Position numbers and translations under genes: made by a program. Shown here one piece after another: positions 27,499 through 36,071 of a stretch of DNA of 47,258 nt; the first letter of the stretch is position 1, and every line of letters begins with the position of its first letter. The DNA is from Flavobacteriales bacterium (GTDB lineage Bacteria; Bacteroidota; Bacteroidia; Flavobacteriales; UBA7312). Below the pieces are notes generated by a model, which was not told the DNA's origin, searched no databases, and saw only the letters and a program-made list of their open reading frames with translations. The DNA is taken from NCBI GenBank assembly GCA_029248105.1, contig JAQWJZ010000020.1, positions 1-47,258 of the forward strand, written 5' to 3'.

Positions 27499-28721
27499 TA
27501 TACTTTATATATAAGACTGGATAGATTGTCCAAGTTAAACACTTCGTTAGCTACATTTACAAGTTCTTCGGAAGTAACATTTTCAATTTTATTTTTCACT
27601 AATTCAAAGGTATCAACTTTATTGTAAAGTAGCATACTTTTCCCCATTGCTAACATTAGATTTACTTCACTTTCTTGACCTATAGCAATTTGACCTATTA
27701 GTTGTTGTTTAGCTTTTTTTAGTTGAAGTGTTCCCAGTGGTTTTTCGCAAAATTTTATCAACTCTCTTTTAGCTAGCTTAATGCTTTTATTCATTTTGTC
27801 ATTGTCTGACGCTAGATATATTGAAAATATTCCTGTGTCGCTGTAAGAAGTATAGTTTGACTCAATTGAATAGGTGAATCCATATTTTTCTCTAATAGCT
27901 AAATTTAATCTTGAATTCATTCCGGGTCCGCCCAAAATATTATTTAATAAGATTAATGCTGTTTTTTTGGGGTGATTGACTCCATATGCTTCAGTTCCTA
28001 AAATACAATGCGATTGAAATCCTTTTCGTTCTACTTCTATTTCCTTCTTTCTATAATTTGAAAATTTGTTTTCTTCTCTTTTTAAATCCTTTTTAGGGAT
28101 ATTTGCAAAATGATTTTCAATGACTTTTATTAACTTACTCATGCTAATGTTTCCTACGGAACTAATTATTATCTCATGAGTTAAGTAATTTTTATGCATA
28201 AAATCCTCAATCATTTTTTTGTCAAAAGTTTGTATGTGTTTGGGGGTGCCCAATATGTTTTTGCCTAATGAATGATTGCTAAAGACTTGCTCTTCAAATT
28301 CATCAAAAATTAGTTCAGAAGGGTTGTCTTTGTAATAATTTATTTCATCGAGAACGACTATTTTTTCTTTTTCAAGTTCTTTTTTTGGAAAAATAGAATT
28401 AAAAGTAATATCACTCAACAATTCTAATGCTCTGCTATAATACTCGGGCATAAAAGAGGAGTAAATACAAGTTTCTTCTTTAGTTGTAAAGGCGTTAAGT
28501 TCACCACCAACATCTTCCATTCTACTTAGAATATGATATGCTTTTCTTTTAGAAGTCCCCTTAAAGATAACGTGTTCTATAAAATGAGCTAGACCTTGTT
28601 CTTGCTCGGCTTCATCACGGGAGCCTCCTTTTATAATAAGACCGCAGTGGGCTACTGCCCCAGTAGTTTTTTTATGAACTATCCTTATTCCGTTTTCTAG
28701 CTGATGATGATGAAAACTCAT
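27498..28721 (-). CDS. M16-family zinc protease, single-unit form
   Basis: The 407-residue product is a processing-peptidase-like M16B protein. It has the inverted zinc motif HFIEH (H46, E49, H50) and a distal glutamate in LDEINYYKDNP (about E126). The C-terminal half carries the FGFTYSIES-type segment typical of the family. No signal peptide is seen, so it is probably cytoplasmic. It heads a three-gene unit with the methyltransferase and proline dehydrogenase. A strong terminator lies just upstream of its start, separating it from the Cys-rich gene. Confidence 0.92.
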   Translation of the reverse strand: MSFHHHQLENGIRIVHKKTTGAVAHCGLIIKGGSRDEAEQEQGLAHFIEHVIFKGTSKRKAYHILSRMEDVGGELNAFTTKEETCIYSSFMPEYYSRALELLSDITFNSIFPKKELEKEKIVVLDEINYYKDNPSELIFDEFEEQVFSNHSLGKNILGTPKHIQTFDKKMIEDFMHKNYLTHEIIISSVGNISMSKLIKVIENHFANIPKKDLKREENKFSNYRKKEIEVERKGFQSHCILGTEAYGVNHPKKTALILLNNILGGPGMNSRLNLAIREKYGFTYSIESNYTSYSDTGIFSIYLASDNDKMNKSIKLAKRELIKFCEKPLGTLQLKKAKQQLIGQIAIGQESEVNLMLAMGKSMLLYNKVDTFELVKNKIENVTSEELVNVANEVFNLDNLSSLIYKV

Positions 28722-28740
28722 TTATTAATTGATTTCAATA

Positions 28741-28774
28741 AAAAAACTCGAATAGTTAACTATTCGAGTTTTTG
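28741..28774 (-). terminator. Strong palindromic terminator after the Lys/Cys-rich gene
   Basis: A perfect inverted repeat runs from 28742 to 28773, with the stem AAAAACTCGAATAG pairing with CTATTCGAGTTTTT around TTAA. On the minus strand the stem is followed by a run of T, so it ends the leftward transcript 17 nt after the stop at 28791. Its symmetry allows function in both directions. Confidence 0.92.
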
Positions 28775-28790
28775 AAAAAGATATATGTTT

Positions 28791-29162
28791 TTATTTGGAT
28801 GCCTTGGCATCTGACTTACAACATCCCTGTTTTTTCTTGTCGCAATTAGCAACTTTTTTACCTGTCTTTGTACAACAAGCATCTCCTTTAGAGCATTTTT
28901 TTGATGCAGATTTTTCGGCTTTGTCTTTAGAGCAGCTTTCTTTCTTTGCTGAGCAACACGCTTTTGAAGCTGTTTTATCAGCTTTAGCATCTTTACTGCA
29001 AGCTTTTGTTGATTTCTCAGAAGAACATTTCTTAACCTCTTCAGAAGAACACTTTTTTACAGTTTGTTCAACTTTTACATTTTCTACTTTGTCAGTGGTT
29101 GTTTGTGCAACTAGTGTGTTGCATAAAAATCCGACTAACATTATTAATATTAACTTTTTCAT
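28791..29162 (-). CDS. Secreted lysine- and cysteine-rich small protein
   Basis: The 123-residue product has a clear signal peptide (about residues 1-20, ending LVAQ). The mature part is almost entirely Lys, Ser, Ala, Asp, Glu and Cys, with 12 cysteines, several in CC pairs and in repeats like KKCSSEE and KACSKD. There are almost no hydrophobic residues, so it is unlikely to fold by a normal core; metal binding or heavy disulfide bonding is a reasonable guess. I do not recognise a family. It is flanked by its own terminator and stands apart from psd by 41 nt. The opposite strand holds an open frame, which I judge a shadow. Confidence 0.75.
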   Translation of the reverse strand: MKKLILIMLVGFLCNTLVAQTTTDKVENVKVEQTVKKCSSEEVKKCSSEKSTKACSKDAKADKTASKACCSAKKESCSKDKAEKSASKKCSKGDACCTKTGKKVANCDKKKQGCCKSDAKASK

Positions 29163-29203
29163 TTGTCTTAGTTTAATTTGAATACGAATTTACGAAATTT
29201 TGT

Positions 29204-29854
29204 TTAATATCTGGCAATAACAGTTTTATTTCCTTTGACTACCTGGTCAAGTTCGACATTAATTTTTGTTCCAATAGGGAAAAATAAATCTACTCTAGAA
29301 CCAAATTTAATAAAACCGAAATCTTCTCCTTTTTTGGCAGTGTCATTTTCTTTAGAGTACATTACAATTCTTCTTGCTAATGCGCCTGCTATTTGTCTAA
29401 ATAAGACCGCTATTTTATCATTTTCGACAACTACTGTAGTCCTTTCGTTTTCTGTTGATGATTTTGGATGCCAAGCTACTAGATATTTTCCTGGATGGTA
29501 TTTTGCATATTGTACTTTTCCATTTATTGGGTATCTATTTACATGAACATTTATAGGTGACATGAAAATGGAAACCTGAAGACGTTTATCTTTAAAATAT
29601 TCGGTTTCTTCAACTTCTTCTATAACTACAACTTTTCCATCTGCTGGTGCTACCACCTCATTTTCTGAGGCTTCCACTTTTCGTACAGGATTTCTGAAAA
29701 ATTGAAGGATTAGGAACATGAATATTAATGATGCAATTAGAAAAATAGTATTGAGCCATTCTATTGCAAAACTTGATACAGCATAATTTAATGCAATTAG
29801 GATAATTATTGTTGTAAGAATAATTCTGTAACCTTCTTTGTGAATTAATTTCAT
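29204..29854 (-). CDS. psd: Phosphatidylserine decarboxylase, short form
   Basis: The enzyme makes phosphatidylethanolamine and uses a pyruvoyl group formed by self-cleavage. The 216-residue protein belongs to the short class. Two hydrophobic segments lie at about 10-52, then VVAPADGKVV (about 67-76), FMSPINVHVNRYP (97-109) and the cleavage site FGSR at 184-187, where G185-S186 would be cut. It overlaps cdsA by 4 nt (ATGA) and is the last gene of the rsfS-ftsH-cdsA run, consistent with joint phospholipid synthesis. Confidence 0.94.
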   Translation of the reverse strand: MKLIHKEGYRIILTTIIILIALNYAVSSFAIEWLNTIFLIASLIFMFLILQFFRNPVRKVEASENEVVAPADGKVVVIEEVEETEYFKDKRLQVSIFMSPINVHVNRYPINGKVQYAKYHPGKYLVAWHPKSSTENERTTVVVENDKIAVLFRQIAGALARRIVMYSKENDTAKKGEDFGFIKFGSRVDLFFPIGTKINVELDQVVKGNKTVIARY

Positions 29855-30672
29855 AATATGAATAATTTGAAAAAATATACGATAGGAATAACGAATAATA
29901 CACTGTCAAAACGATCTAAAATACCACCGTGACCAGGTAATAAATTTCCGCTATCTTTTGCATTTGCAGAACGTTTTATCATAGATTCTATTAGGTCGCC
30001 AATAACTGAACATATACATACAATAGCTCCTAGCAATAGCCATTCATATGTGTTTATTAATAAAAAGTATTGACTTAGGACGTATGAACCTATAAGGCAT
30101 AAAATTAATCCGCCAAAGACCCCTTCCCATGTCTTTTTGGGGGATATACGTTCTAGCAACTTATGCTTTCCAAAATTTACTCCTGCGAAATAACCGCCTA
30201 CATCACTAAGCCATACTAAAATAAATATACTTAGAGTTAATTCATAATTGTATTCATTATTATCGTTAAAAGCTAAAAATATTAGAATAGATAGAGGTAT
30301 AGCTACGTAAATAACGCCTAGAATTGTTAGCCCAATATTTACAAAGCTAATATCTTTGTTTCTGAATAGTTCAAAAGTAAATGATAAGAATGTCATTAGT
30401 AGCGATATGCTTATTAAAATTAGGCTTATTTCTTTATCAATAAAGTGAGAAATGGAAGCAAAAAACACGCTAATTGCTATGGCAAACCCTGCGACTTTTT
30501 GAGGTCGAATATCTTTATTTTCAACTAATTGGTAAAACTCTTTCAAGCCAATTATAAGTACAACAAAGAAGAATAAAAAGAAAGTATATTCACTAATTAC
30601 AAGACTCCCAATTAACGAGATTCCATATAATAGACCTGTAATGGTTCTAGTGACTAAATTACTTTTCGACAT
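29851..30672 (-). CDS. cdsA: Phosphatidate cytidylyltransferase
   Basis: CdsA makes CDP-diacylglycerol, the precursor of all membrane phospholipids. The 273-residue protein has about eight membrane helices. The signature region includes SDVGGYFAG (156-164), SPKKTWEGVFGG (177-188), GDLIESMIKR (225-234) and PGHGGILDRFDS (246-257). It overlaps the DUF2007 gene by 14 nt and psd by 4 nt. Confidence 0.97.
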   Translation of the reverse strand: MSKSNLVTRTITGLLYGISLIGSLVISEYTFFLFFFVVLIIGLKEFYQLVENKDIRPQKVAGFAIAISVFFASISHFIDKEISLILISISLLMTFLSFTFELFRNKDISFVNIGLTILGVIYVAIPLSILIFLAFNDNNEYNYELTLSIFILVWLSDVGGYFAGVNFGKHKLLERISPKKTWEGVFGGLILCLIGSYVLSQYFLLINTYEWLLLGAIVCICSVIGDLIESMIKRSANAKDSGNLLPGHGGILDRFDSVLFVIPIVYFFKLFIL

Positions 30673-30868
30673 CTTTTATTATTTCTAGAGCCTTCTCAAA
30701 ATCAGTGTCCATTACTTTTAATTCTGCTTCTCCAAAGTTCAGATAGGATGAGTCAATTTTGTTTACGATGACAGAATGGATTTCGTGTTCAGATAATTTG
30801 CCTTTAATAAGCTCTATTTGATAAGGTTTATTTGTCGTTACTAGCGTTATCCACTTGTTTTGGCTCAT
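30659..30868 (-). CDS. DUF2007 small protein (putative signal-transducing type)
   Basis: The 69-residue product starts with the pattern [20 protein letters not shown] and fits the DUF2007 family, whose members are small ferredoxin-like-fold proteins of unknown role. It has no signal peptide. The start overlaps the end of ftsH by 41 nt in another frame, directly after a run of eight A, and its end overlaps cdsA by 14 nt. This nested position suggests strict coupling with ftsH translation. Confidence 0.85.
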   Translation of the reverse strand: MSQNKWITLVTTNKPYQIELIKGKLSEHEIHSVIVNKIDSSYLNFGEAELKVMDTDFEKALEIIKDVEK

Positions 30869-32801
30869 CTTTTTTTTCTTTTGATTCGTCTTTTTCTTCT
30901 ATTTTCTTGTCCCATGGTCTTGGTCCAAAAATATCAAGCAAATCTTCTTTAAAGATAACTTCTTTTTCTAAAAGTAATTCGGCTAATTTAGTGAGTTTAT
31001 TTTTGTGCTTTTTTAATAGTTTTAATGTTTCTTGATAACAGTCTTCTACTAGTTTACTTACTTCATCATCTATCAACTTAGCAGTTGACTCACTGTATGG
31101 TTTGCTAAAACTTTCTCTTCCACTTGAATCATAAAAACTGATATTTCCAACTTTATCACTCAATCCGTATACAGAAACCATAGAATAGGCTTGCTTAGTG
31201 ACCTTTTCTAAATCACTTAGTGCACCAGTAGAAATTTTATCGAAAATAATTTTTTCTGCTGCTCTGCCACCTAAAGCTGCACACATCTCGTGTCTTAATT
31301 GTTCAGTAGTTGTTAGTTGTCTTTCTTCAGGTAAATACCACGCAGCTCCTAACGAACGACCTCTAGGAACAATAGTTACTTTAACTAAAGGCGAGGCGTA
31401 TTGCATGAACCAACTTACTGTAGCATGACCTGCTTCGTGGAATGCTACTGTTCTTTTTTCATCTTCTGAAATGATTTTATTTTTCTTTTCTAAACCACCG
31501 ATGATTCTATCTACTGCATCCAAGAAGTCTTGTTTTTCAACAATTTTTTTGTTTTTTCTAGCAGCTATCAAGGCTGATTCATTACATACATTTGCTATGT
31601 CAGCCCCTGAGAATCCAGGTGTTTGTTTGGATAAGAAATCAACATCAACATCTTTTGCTAATGTTAGTGGTTTAACGTGAACTTCGAAAATTTCTTTTCT
31701 TTCATTAAGATCTGGCAAGTCCACAAAAATTTGTCTGTCGAATCTTCCCGCTCTTAGTAGTGCTCTATCTAGAATGTCTGCTCTATTGGTAGCGCCGATA
31801 ACAATAACTCCTGAGTTAGTTCCGAATCCATCCATTTCAGTCAATAACTGATTTAGGGTGTTTTCTCTCTCGTCATTACCACCTGTAATATTACTTTTTC
31901 CTCTTGCTCTCCCTATCGCATCTATCTCATCTATGAAAATAATAGAAGGCGATTTCTCTTTAGCTTGTTTGAATAAATCACGAACTCTTGAGGCACCTAC
32001 TCCTACAAACATTTCTACAAAGTCAGAACCTGAAAGAGAAAAGAAGGGTACTTGTGCCTCTCCTGCAACAGCTTTTGCTAGTAAAGTTTTCCCTGTTCCT
32101 GGAGGGCCTACAAGAAGAGCTCCTCTAGGGATTTTTCCGCCGAGTGCAGTGTATTTTTTGGGATTTTTTAAAAAGTCAACAATTTCTTCTACTTCTTCTT
32201 TAGCACCTTCTAGTCCAGCAACATCTTTAAAGGAAACATTGACTTTGGTCTTGTCAAATAGTGTTGCTTTAGATTTTCCTATGTTGAAGATTTGTCCGCC
32301 AGCGCCACCAGCACCACCACCCATCCTTCTCATGAAGAAGATCCAAATAGCAACCATAATCAGGATTGGGAAAATCCAGCTAAAGGCATCGCCAATGACA
32401 TCTTTTTGAGTAGTATATTTGATTTCAACTTTATCTTCTTCTTGAAAATTTAATTGAGCCTCTTTTAGTTTTTCTTCTAGCTTGTCTGGAGAAGAAATTT
32501 GAAAGAAATAGTGAGGGCCTTCATTAACAGAGTTTCCTAAGGATTTTTTGCTAACACTCTTGTATTTGTCTCTTTTGAGGAGGTCTTTTTTGATATAAAT
32601 TTGTGCAATATCTCTATTTACAACAACGATTTTTTCTACTTCTTTAGTTTGAAGCATGGTTCTATTGAATTCCTGCCAAGAGGTTTCGCTAGTCGTATTG
32701 ATGTTCAGAATTTGAATGCCAAAAAATAATACAGCAATAATGGCATAAATCCAATATAAGTTAAATTTTATACCTTTTGGTTCTTCTTTTTTATTTTTCA
32801 T
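30828..32801 (-). CDS. ftsH: ATP-dependent zinc metalloprotease FtsH
   Basis: FtsH is a membrane-bound hexameric AAA protease that removes damaged membrane and regulatory proteins, including LpxC in other bacteria. The 657-residue product has two membrane segments (about 14-32 and 139-157), Walker A GPPGTGKT at 232-239, Walker B DEID at 291-294, and the zinc motif HEAGH at 455-459. The last 25 residues are a Lys/Glu/Asp-rich tail that overlaps the DUF2007 gene. rsfS ends 3 nt upstream. Confidence 0.98.
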   Translation of the reverse strand: MKNKKEEPKGIKFNLYWIYAIIAVLFFGIQILNINTTSETSWQEFNRTMLQTKEVEKIVVVNRDIAQIYIKKDLLKRDKYKSVSKKSLGNSVNEGPHYFFQISSPDKLEEKLKEAQLNFQEEDKVEIKYTTQKDVIGDAFSWIFPILIMVAIWIFFMRRMGGGAGGAGGQIFNIGKSKATLFDKTKVNVSFKDVAGLEGAKEEVEEIVDFLKNPKKYTALGGKIPRGALLVGPPGTGKTLLAKAVAGEAQVPFFSLSGSDFVEMFVGVGASRVRDLFKQAKEKSPSIIFIDEIDAIGRARGKSNITGGNDERENTLNQLLTEMDGFGTNSGVIVIGATNRADILDRALLRAGRFDRQIFVDLPDLNERKEIFEVHVKPLTLAKDVDVDFLSKQTPGFSGADIANVCNESALIAARKNKKIVEKQDFLDAVDRIIGGLEKKNKIISEDEKRTVAFHEAGHATVSWFMQYASPLVKVTIVPRGRSLGAAWYLPEERQLTTTEQLRHEMCAALGGRAAEKIIFDKISTGALSDLEKVTKQAYSMVSVYGLSDKVGNISFYDSSGRESFSKPYSESTAKLIDDEVSKLVEDCYQETLKLLKKHKNKLTKLAELLLEKEVIFKEDLLDIFGPRPWDKKIEEKDESKEKKDEPKQVDNASNDK

Positions 32802-32804
32802 CCC

Positions 32805-33182
32805 TTATGCAGTTTCTTTAATGAGTTGAATCTTAGCGTCACCCCACAATTTTTCAATATTATAATACTCTCTTATTTCTTTTTGGAAAATATGTGCTAC
32901 AACATTTCCATAGTCCAGAAGTATCCAGTCACCATTTGTAAGTCCTTCTTTGTGCCAGGGTTTTTCTTTTACTGTCTTTAATGTTTCTTCAATTACAGAA
33001 TCTGCTATTGCAGAGGCGTGTGTATTTGAAGTTCCATGACAGACAATGAAAAAATCACATACCGATGATTCTAAACCTCTTAAGTCAAGACTCACAATTT
33101 CTTTAGCTTTGATTTCTCGCATTCCTTCAATGATTACATTAGCAAGGATGTCAGATGTTTTTAGCTCTTTTTTGATACTCAT
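32805..33182 (-). CDS. rsfS: Ribosome silencing factor RsfS
   Basis: RsfS (Iojap family) binds ribosomal protein L14 and blocks subunit joining under nutrient stress. The 125-residue product contains the family core VSLDLRGLESSVCDFFIVC, KEGLTNGDWILLDYG and VAHIFQKEIREYYNIEKLW. It heads the leftward rsfS-ftsH-DUF2007-cdsA-psd run and has a full -7 match 36 nt upstream. birA diverges from it. Confidence 0.95.
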   Translation of the reverse strand: MSIKKELKTSDILANVIIEGMREIKAKEIVSLDLRGLESSVCDFFIVCHGTSNTHASAIADSVIEETLKTVKEKPWHKEGLTNGDWILLDYGNVVAHIFQKEIREYYNIEKLWGDAKIQLIKETA

Positions 33183-33218
33183 TAAATAGTTTAGAAATTA
33201 TGATTCTTATTTAAGGGG

Positions 33219-33226
33219 CAAAAATA
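33219..33226 (-). promoter_or_regulatory. Candidate -7 element for the rsfS-ftsH run (TATTTTTG)
   Basis: The minus strand reads TATTTTTG, matching TAnnTTTG, 36 nt before rsfS in the divergent gap with birA. No -33 TTG is evident at normal spacing. Confidence 0.4.
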
Positions 33227-33252
33227 CAGAAATTTATCCGTTAATTTGTTTA

Positions 33253-33987
33253 ATGGATTGCTTGTTTGTAGGACAAAACATTATTGAACTCACATCTGTT
33301 GATTCGACGAACTCTTACCTTACAAAATTATCATTGGATAATTTTTTGCCTGAGGGTACTGTCGTTATAACAAATCAACAGCTTGAAGGAAGGGGGCAGA
33401 GAGGTAATAGTTGGTTTTCTGAGTCAAATAAATCATTGATTGTCAGTGTATTACTTCTTCCAAAGATTGATTTAAAGAGACAGTTTCTGTTCAATAAATT
33501 CATAGCGTTATCTGTTTGTCAAGCTATAAATCATTATGGACTTTCCGCTAAAATTAAGTGGCCTAACGATATCTTTGTCCGTGATAAAAAACTTTCAGGA
33601 ATCCTTGTCGAAAATACTGTTCGGTCTAATATAATTGATAAAAGTATTGTGGGAATTGGCGTTAATGTCAATAACAACCTTAAAGCTATTCCCAACGCTA
33701 CTTCTTTAGAGTTGTACTTGAAAAACCCTCCTTCTATTAATGAGCTACTCGTTGTGTTATGTGAGAAAATCGAAAAAAATTATTTTCTATTCAAACAAGA
33801 TTCTGCATTAATCAATCAATTGTATCATGAAAACCTTTATATGAAAGAGCAATTGCAAATGTTTGTCAAAGGTGAAGAATCATTTAGTGGAGTCATTAAA
33901 TTTGTAAATGAATCTGGTCAGTTGGTTGTTGACGTAGATGGTCAACAGGAATTCTATAATATGGGAGATATAAAGTTTATGATTTAA
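33253..33987 (+). CDS. birA: Biotin-[acetyl-CoA-carboxylase] ligase
   Basis: The enzyme activates biotin and attaches it to carboxylase carrier proteins. The 244-residue product shows DSTNSYL (17-23), the biotinyl-adenylate loop GRGQRGNSW (46-54), KWPND (102-106) and KLSGILVE (113-120). It lacks the N-terminal DNA-binding domain of the E. coli type, so it should not act as a repressor. A near match to the -7 element (TTAATTTG, 33241-33248) lies only 4 nt before the ATG. It converges with the SRPBCC gene, overlapping by 11 nt. Confidence 0.95.
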   Translation: MDCLFVGQNIIELTSVDSTNSYLTKLSLDNFLPEGTVVITNQQLEGRGQRGNSWFSESNKSLIVSVLLLPKIDLKRQFLFNKFIALSVCQAINHYGLSAKIKWPNDIFVRDKKLSGILVENTVRSNIIDKSIVGIGVNVNNNLKAIPNATSLELYLKNPPSINELLVVLCEKIEKNYFLFKQDSALINQLYHENLYMKEQLQMFVKGEESFSGVIKFVNESGQLVVDVDGQQEFYNMGDIKFMI

Positions 33988-34375
33988 TCTCTTTCAACTT
34001 TTCAGCTAATAAGTTTAAGAAATTAGTTAACGGTTTAGCTACCATCATCTTCATCATTGGATTAAGCTCTGCTTCAAAATGAAATTGTGCAATACATTGA
34101 GACTCCCCTTCCTTTTTTAAAGAGCAACATAGGGTAAAAGGTAGTTTACCATCTTCTGCACTCATCTTCACACTGCTAAAAGGTGTTCTTTCGCTAATTT
34201 TAAGTTTTATGTTAGGCATACCTTGAACGCTAAACGAACATGTATCTTGAGTAATTTTAACATCTTGGACTTGCGGAGGCATGAGCTCTGCAAAGTTGGT
34301 GAAATCGCTAATGAAGTTAAAGATTTCTTCGTCGGTGTTATTTATCGTTACAGCTTGACTTTCGATTAAACTCAT
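33977..34375 (-). CDS. SRPBCC-family small protein
   Basis: The 132-residue product begins SQAVTINNTDEEIFNFISDFTNFAELMP, split here by description only: a first strand followed by the paired short helices typical of START-like SRPBCC folds. It ends with a long amphipathic helix (PLTNFLNLLAEKLKEI). These proteins form a cavity for a hydrophobic ligand, which cannot be named. Its ATG overlaps the pyrE stop by 4 nt, so it is cotranslated with pyrE. Confidence 0.82.
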   Translation of the reverse strand: MSLIESQAVTINNTDEEIFNFISDFTNFAELMPPQVQDVKITQDTCSFSVQGMPNIKLKISERTPFSSVKMSAEDGKLPFTLCCSLKKEGESQCIAQFHFEAELNPMMKMMVAKPLTNFLNLLAEKLKEIKS

Positions 34376-35013
34376 TTATTCCATGTTGAGGGGTCTTCTC
34401 GCCACTCTTTAAGCATTTCAACATCACTATTTGTGATATATTTAGTGTCTAAAGCTTGGTCGATTAGAGTGTTATAGTCACCTAGTGTGAATAGTTCGCA
34501 ATTGGAGTTTTCAAAACTTGTTTTAGCATGTTCAAAGCCATAACTGAAGATTGCTCCCATGCCATTTACTTTAAATCCACCGTCTCTTAGTGCTTGTACT
34601 GCTGCTAGACTACTTTTGCCACTGCTAATTAAATCTTCAATAACAACCACAGATTGTCCGCTTTCAACTTTTCCCTCGATAAGGTTCTTGCGCCCATGTT
34701 CTTTAGCTGAAGCTCTAACGTACACAAATGGCACACCTAATTCTTGAGCTACAAGTACACCATGAGCAATTGCGCCAGTTGCCACTCCAGCAATAACATC
34801 AGGCTTGCCGTATCTGGTCAAAATACCTTCTACTAAATGCTGACGTATGAACGTTCTTACCTCAGAATGAGAGAGGGTAATTCTATTGTCACAGTAGATT
34901 GGAGAATTCCAGCCTGAAGCCCAAACAAATGGCTCGTCAGGATTGAGAATTATAGCTTTGATTTGCAATAATGATTTTGCAACTTGCTTAGCAGTTTCAA
35001 CGTCTAAAATCAT
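34372..35013 (-). CDS. pyrE: Orotate phosphoribosyltransferase
   Basis: PyrE joins orotate to PRPP in pyrimidine synthesis. The 213-residue product has the PRPP-binding motif VVVIEDLISSGKS at 122-134 and the catalytic loop ASAKEHGRKNLIEG (101-114). FVWASGWNSPIYCDNR (29-44) holds the orotate site. Its start lies only 7 nt from the start of the divergent NUDIX gene, so its promoter must lie within that gene. The stop overlaps the SRPBCC start. Confidence 0.96.
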   Translation of the reverse strand: MILDVETAKQVAKSLLQIKAIILNPDEPFVWASGWNSPIYCDNRITLSHSEVRTFIRQHLVEGILTRYGKPDVIAGVATGAIAHGVLVAQELGVPFVYVRASAKEHGRKNLIEGKVESGQSVVVIEDLISSGKSSLAAVQALRDGGFKVNGMGAIFSYGFEHAKTSFENSNCELFTLGDYNTLIDQALDTKYITNSDVEMLKEWREDPSTWNK

Positions 35014-35020
35014 GGTGCTA

Positions 35021-35620
35021 ATGTATGAAGTTTTTATAAATCATCATTCCTTAATTATATCAAATTCTACCGCTCGAGAGAACTACAGACATTATGATTT
35101 TAATACCGCTTTTGTTTGGGCTAGTTTTCTAAATAATTTATCAGATGACAAGCCCCTAAAATTATGGGTTTATTCTGATGATTTGGATTTAGCTTGGGCT
35201 AGTTTTAAATCAGAGTTTACTCTTATAAAAGCTGCTGGAGGTTTAGTGCAAAATGAGGGCAATTATCTTTTTATATATAGAAATGGTAAGTGGGATTTGC
35301 CAAAAGGTAAGTTAGAACCCAATGAAGATATTGCTGGGTGTGCTGTAAGAGAAGTGGAGGAAGAATGTGGTGTGGATAATGTTTCAATAGAGTCTAAACT
35401 TTTACAGACTTATCATACGTATTCTATGCAGGGTGAAATGATTTTAAAAGAAACACATTGGTATTTGATGAAATCGACTTATTCAAAAGATTTTTGTCCA
35501 CAGACAGAGGAGGGTATAGAAAAAGTAGAATGGAAAGGTGTAAATGATATCCCTCAATTAATGAAAAACTCATTTTCTAATATTCAAAGAGTTCTTGATT
35601 CAGCAAAAATTAGAGGTTGA
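35021..35620 (+). CDS. NUDIX hydrolase
   Basis: The 199-residue product carries a complete Nudix box, GKLEPNEDIAGCAVREVEEE followed by CGV, which fits GX5EX7REUXEEXGU. It should hydrolyse a nucleoside diphosphate derivative; the substrate is unknown. The first 65 residues or so form an extra N-terminal part seen in related flavobacterial proteins. I chose the ATG at 35021 (MYEVFINHHS). An in-frame ATG at 35012 and a longer frame to 34943 would run back into pyrE. Its 3' end overlaps coaD by 11 nt. Confidence 0.9.
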   Translation: MYEVFINHHSLIISNSTARENYRHYDFNTAFVWASFLNNLSDDKPLKLWVYSDDLDLAWASFKSEFTLIKAAGGLVQNEGNYLFIYRNGKWDLPKGKLEPNEDIAGCAVREVEEECGVDNVSIESKLLQTYHTYSMQGEMILKETHWYLMKSTYSKDFCPQTEEGIEKVEWKGVNDIPQLMKNSFSNIQRVLDSAKIRG

Positions 35621-36071
35621 TTTCTTTTGGAACAAATTGGCTAACATCACCGCCATTTTTAATGACATCTCTTACTAATGTTGAGCTGATATGAGAATAT
35701 TCGGGTTCTGTTATAATAAATATGGTTTCTATGTTTTTTTTCATAGAATGATTCATTTGAGCAATTCCTTTCTCATATTTAAAGTCATGAGAATCCCTTA
35801 ACCCCCTTAGGATATAATTAGATTTCTCAGTCATGCAATGGTCAATGGTAAGACCTTCATACTTCATAACCCTTACGTTTTTTTCTTTTGCAAATACAGC
35901 TTCTATCCATTGAACTCTTTCTTGGATAGAGAAGTATTCATTTTTAGTAGAATTAATGCCTACACTTATTATGATCTCATCAAATAAAGGCAGAGCTCTC
36001 AAAACAATAGATTGATGACCTTTGGTGAAAGGTGAAAAAGAACCAGGAAAAACAGCTATTTTTTTACTCAT
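35610..36071 (-). CDS. coaD: Phosphopantetheine adenylyltransferase
   Basis: CoaD catalyses the fourth step of coenzyme A synthesis. The 153-residue length is normal. The nucleotidyltransferase motif is FTKGH at 15-19, after FPGSFSP, and the C-terminal ISSTLVRD (from about 128) matches the family ISSxxVR signature. RGLRDSHDFKYE corresponds to the RGLRxxxDFxYE segment. It overlaps rsmD by 4 nt and is last in its run. Confidence 0.96.
   Translation of the reverse strand: MSKKIAVFPGSFSPFTKGHQSIVLRALPLFDEIIISVGINSTKNEYFSIQERVQWIEAVFAKEKNVRVMKYEGLTIDHCMTEKSNYILRGLRDSHDFKYEKGIAQMNHSMKKNIETIFIITEPEYSHISSTLVRDVIKNGGDVSQFVPKEINL

Noticed and set aside
28795-29181. 128-residue open frame opposite the Lys/Cys-rich gene
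   Set aside because: It has no sensible domain, and its Phe/Leu/Ala-rich sequence mirrors the Lys/Ser/Cys codons of the minus-strand gene. The minus-strand product has a clear signal peptide and is followed by a terminator.
31858-32409. 183-residue open frame on the plus strand, opposite ftsH
   Set aside because: It lies wholly antisense to the conserved AAA domain, and its Ser/Pro/Thr-rich composition is what the reverse of that gene gives.
33241-33252. TTAATTTG just before birA as a promoter for a leaderless message
   Set aside because: Seven of eight letters match, but it ends 4 nt before the ATG and has no -33 element; not enough to list as a feature.
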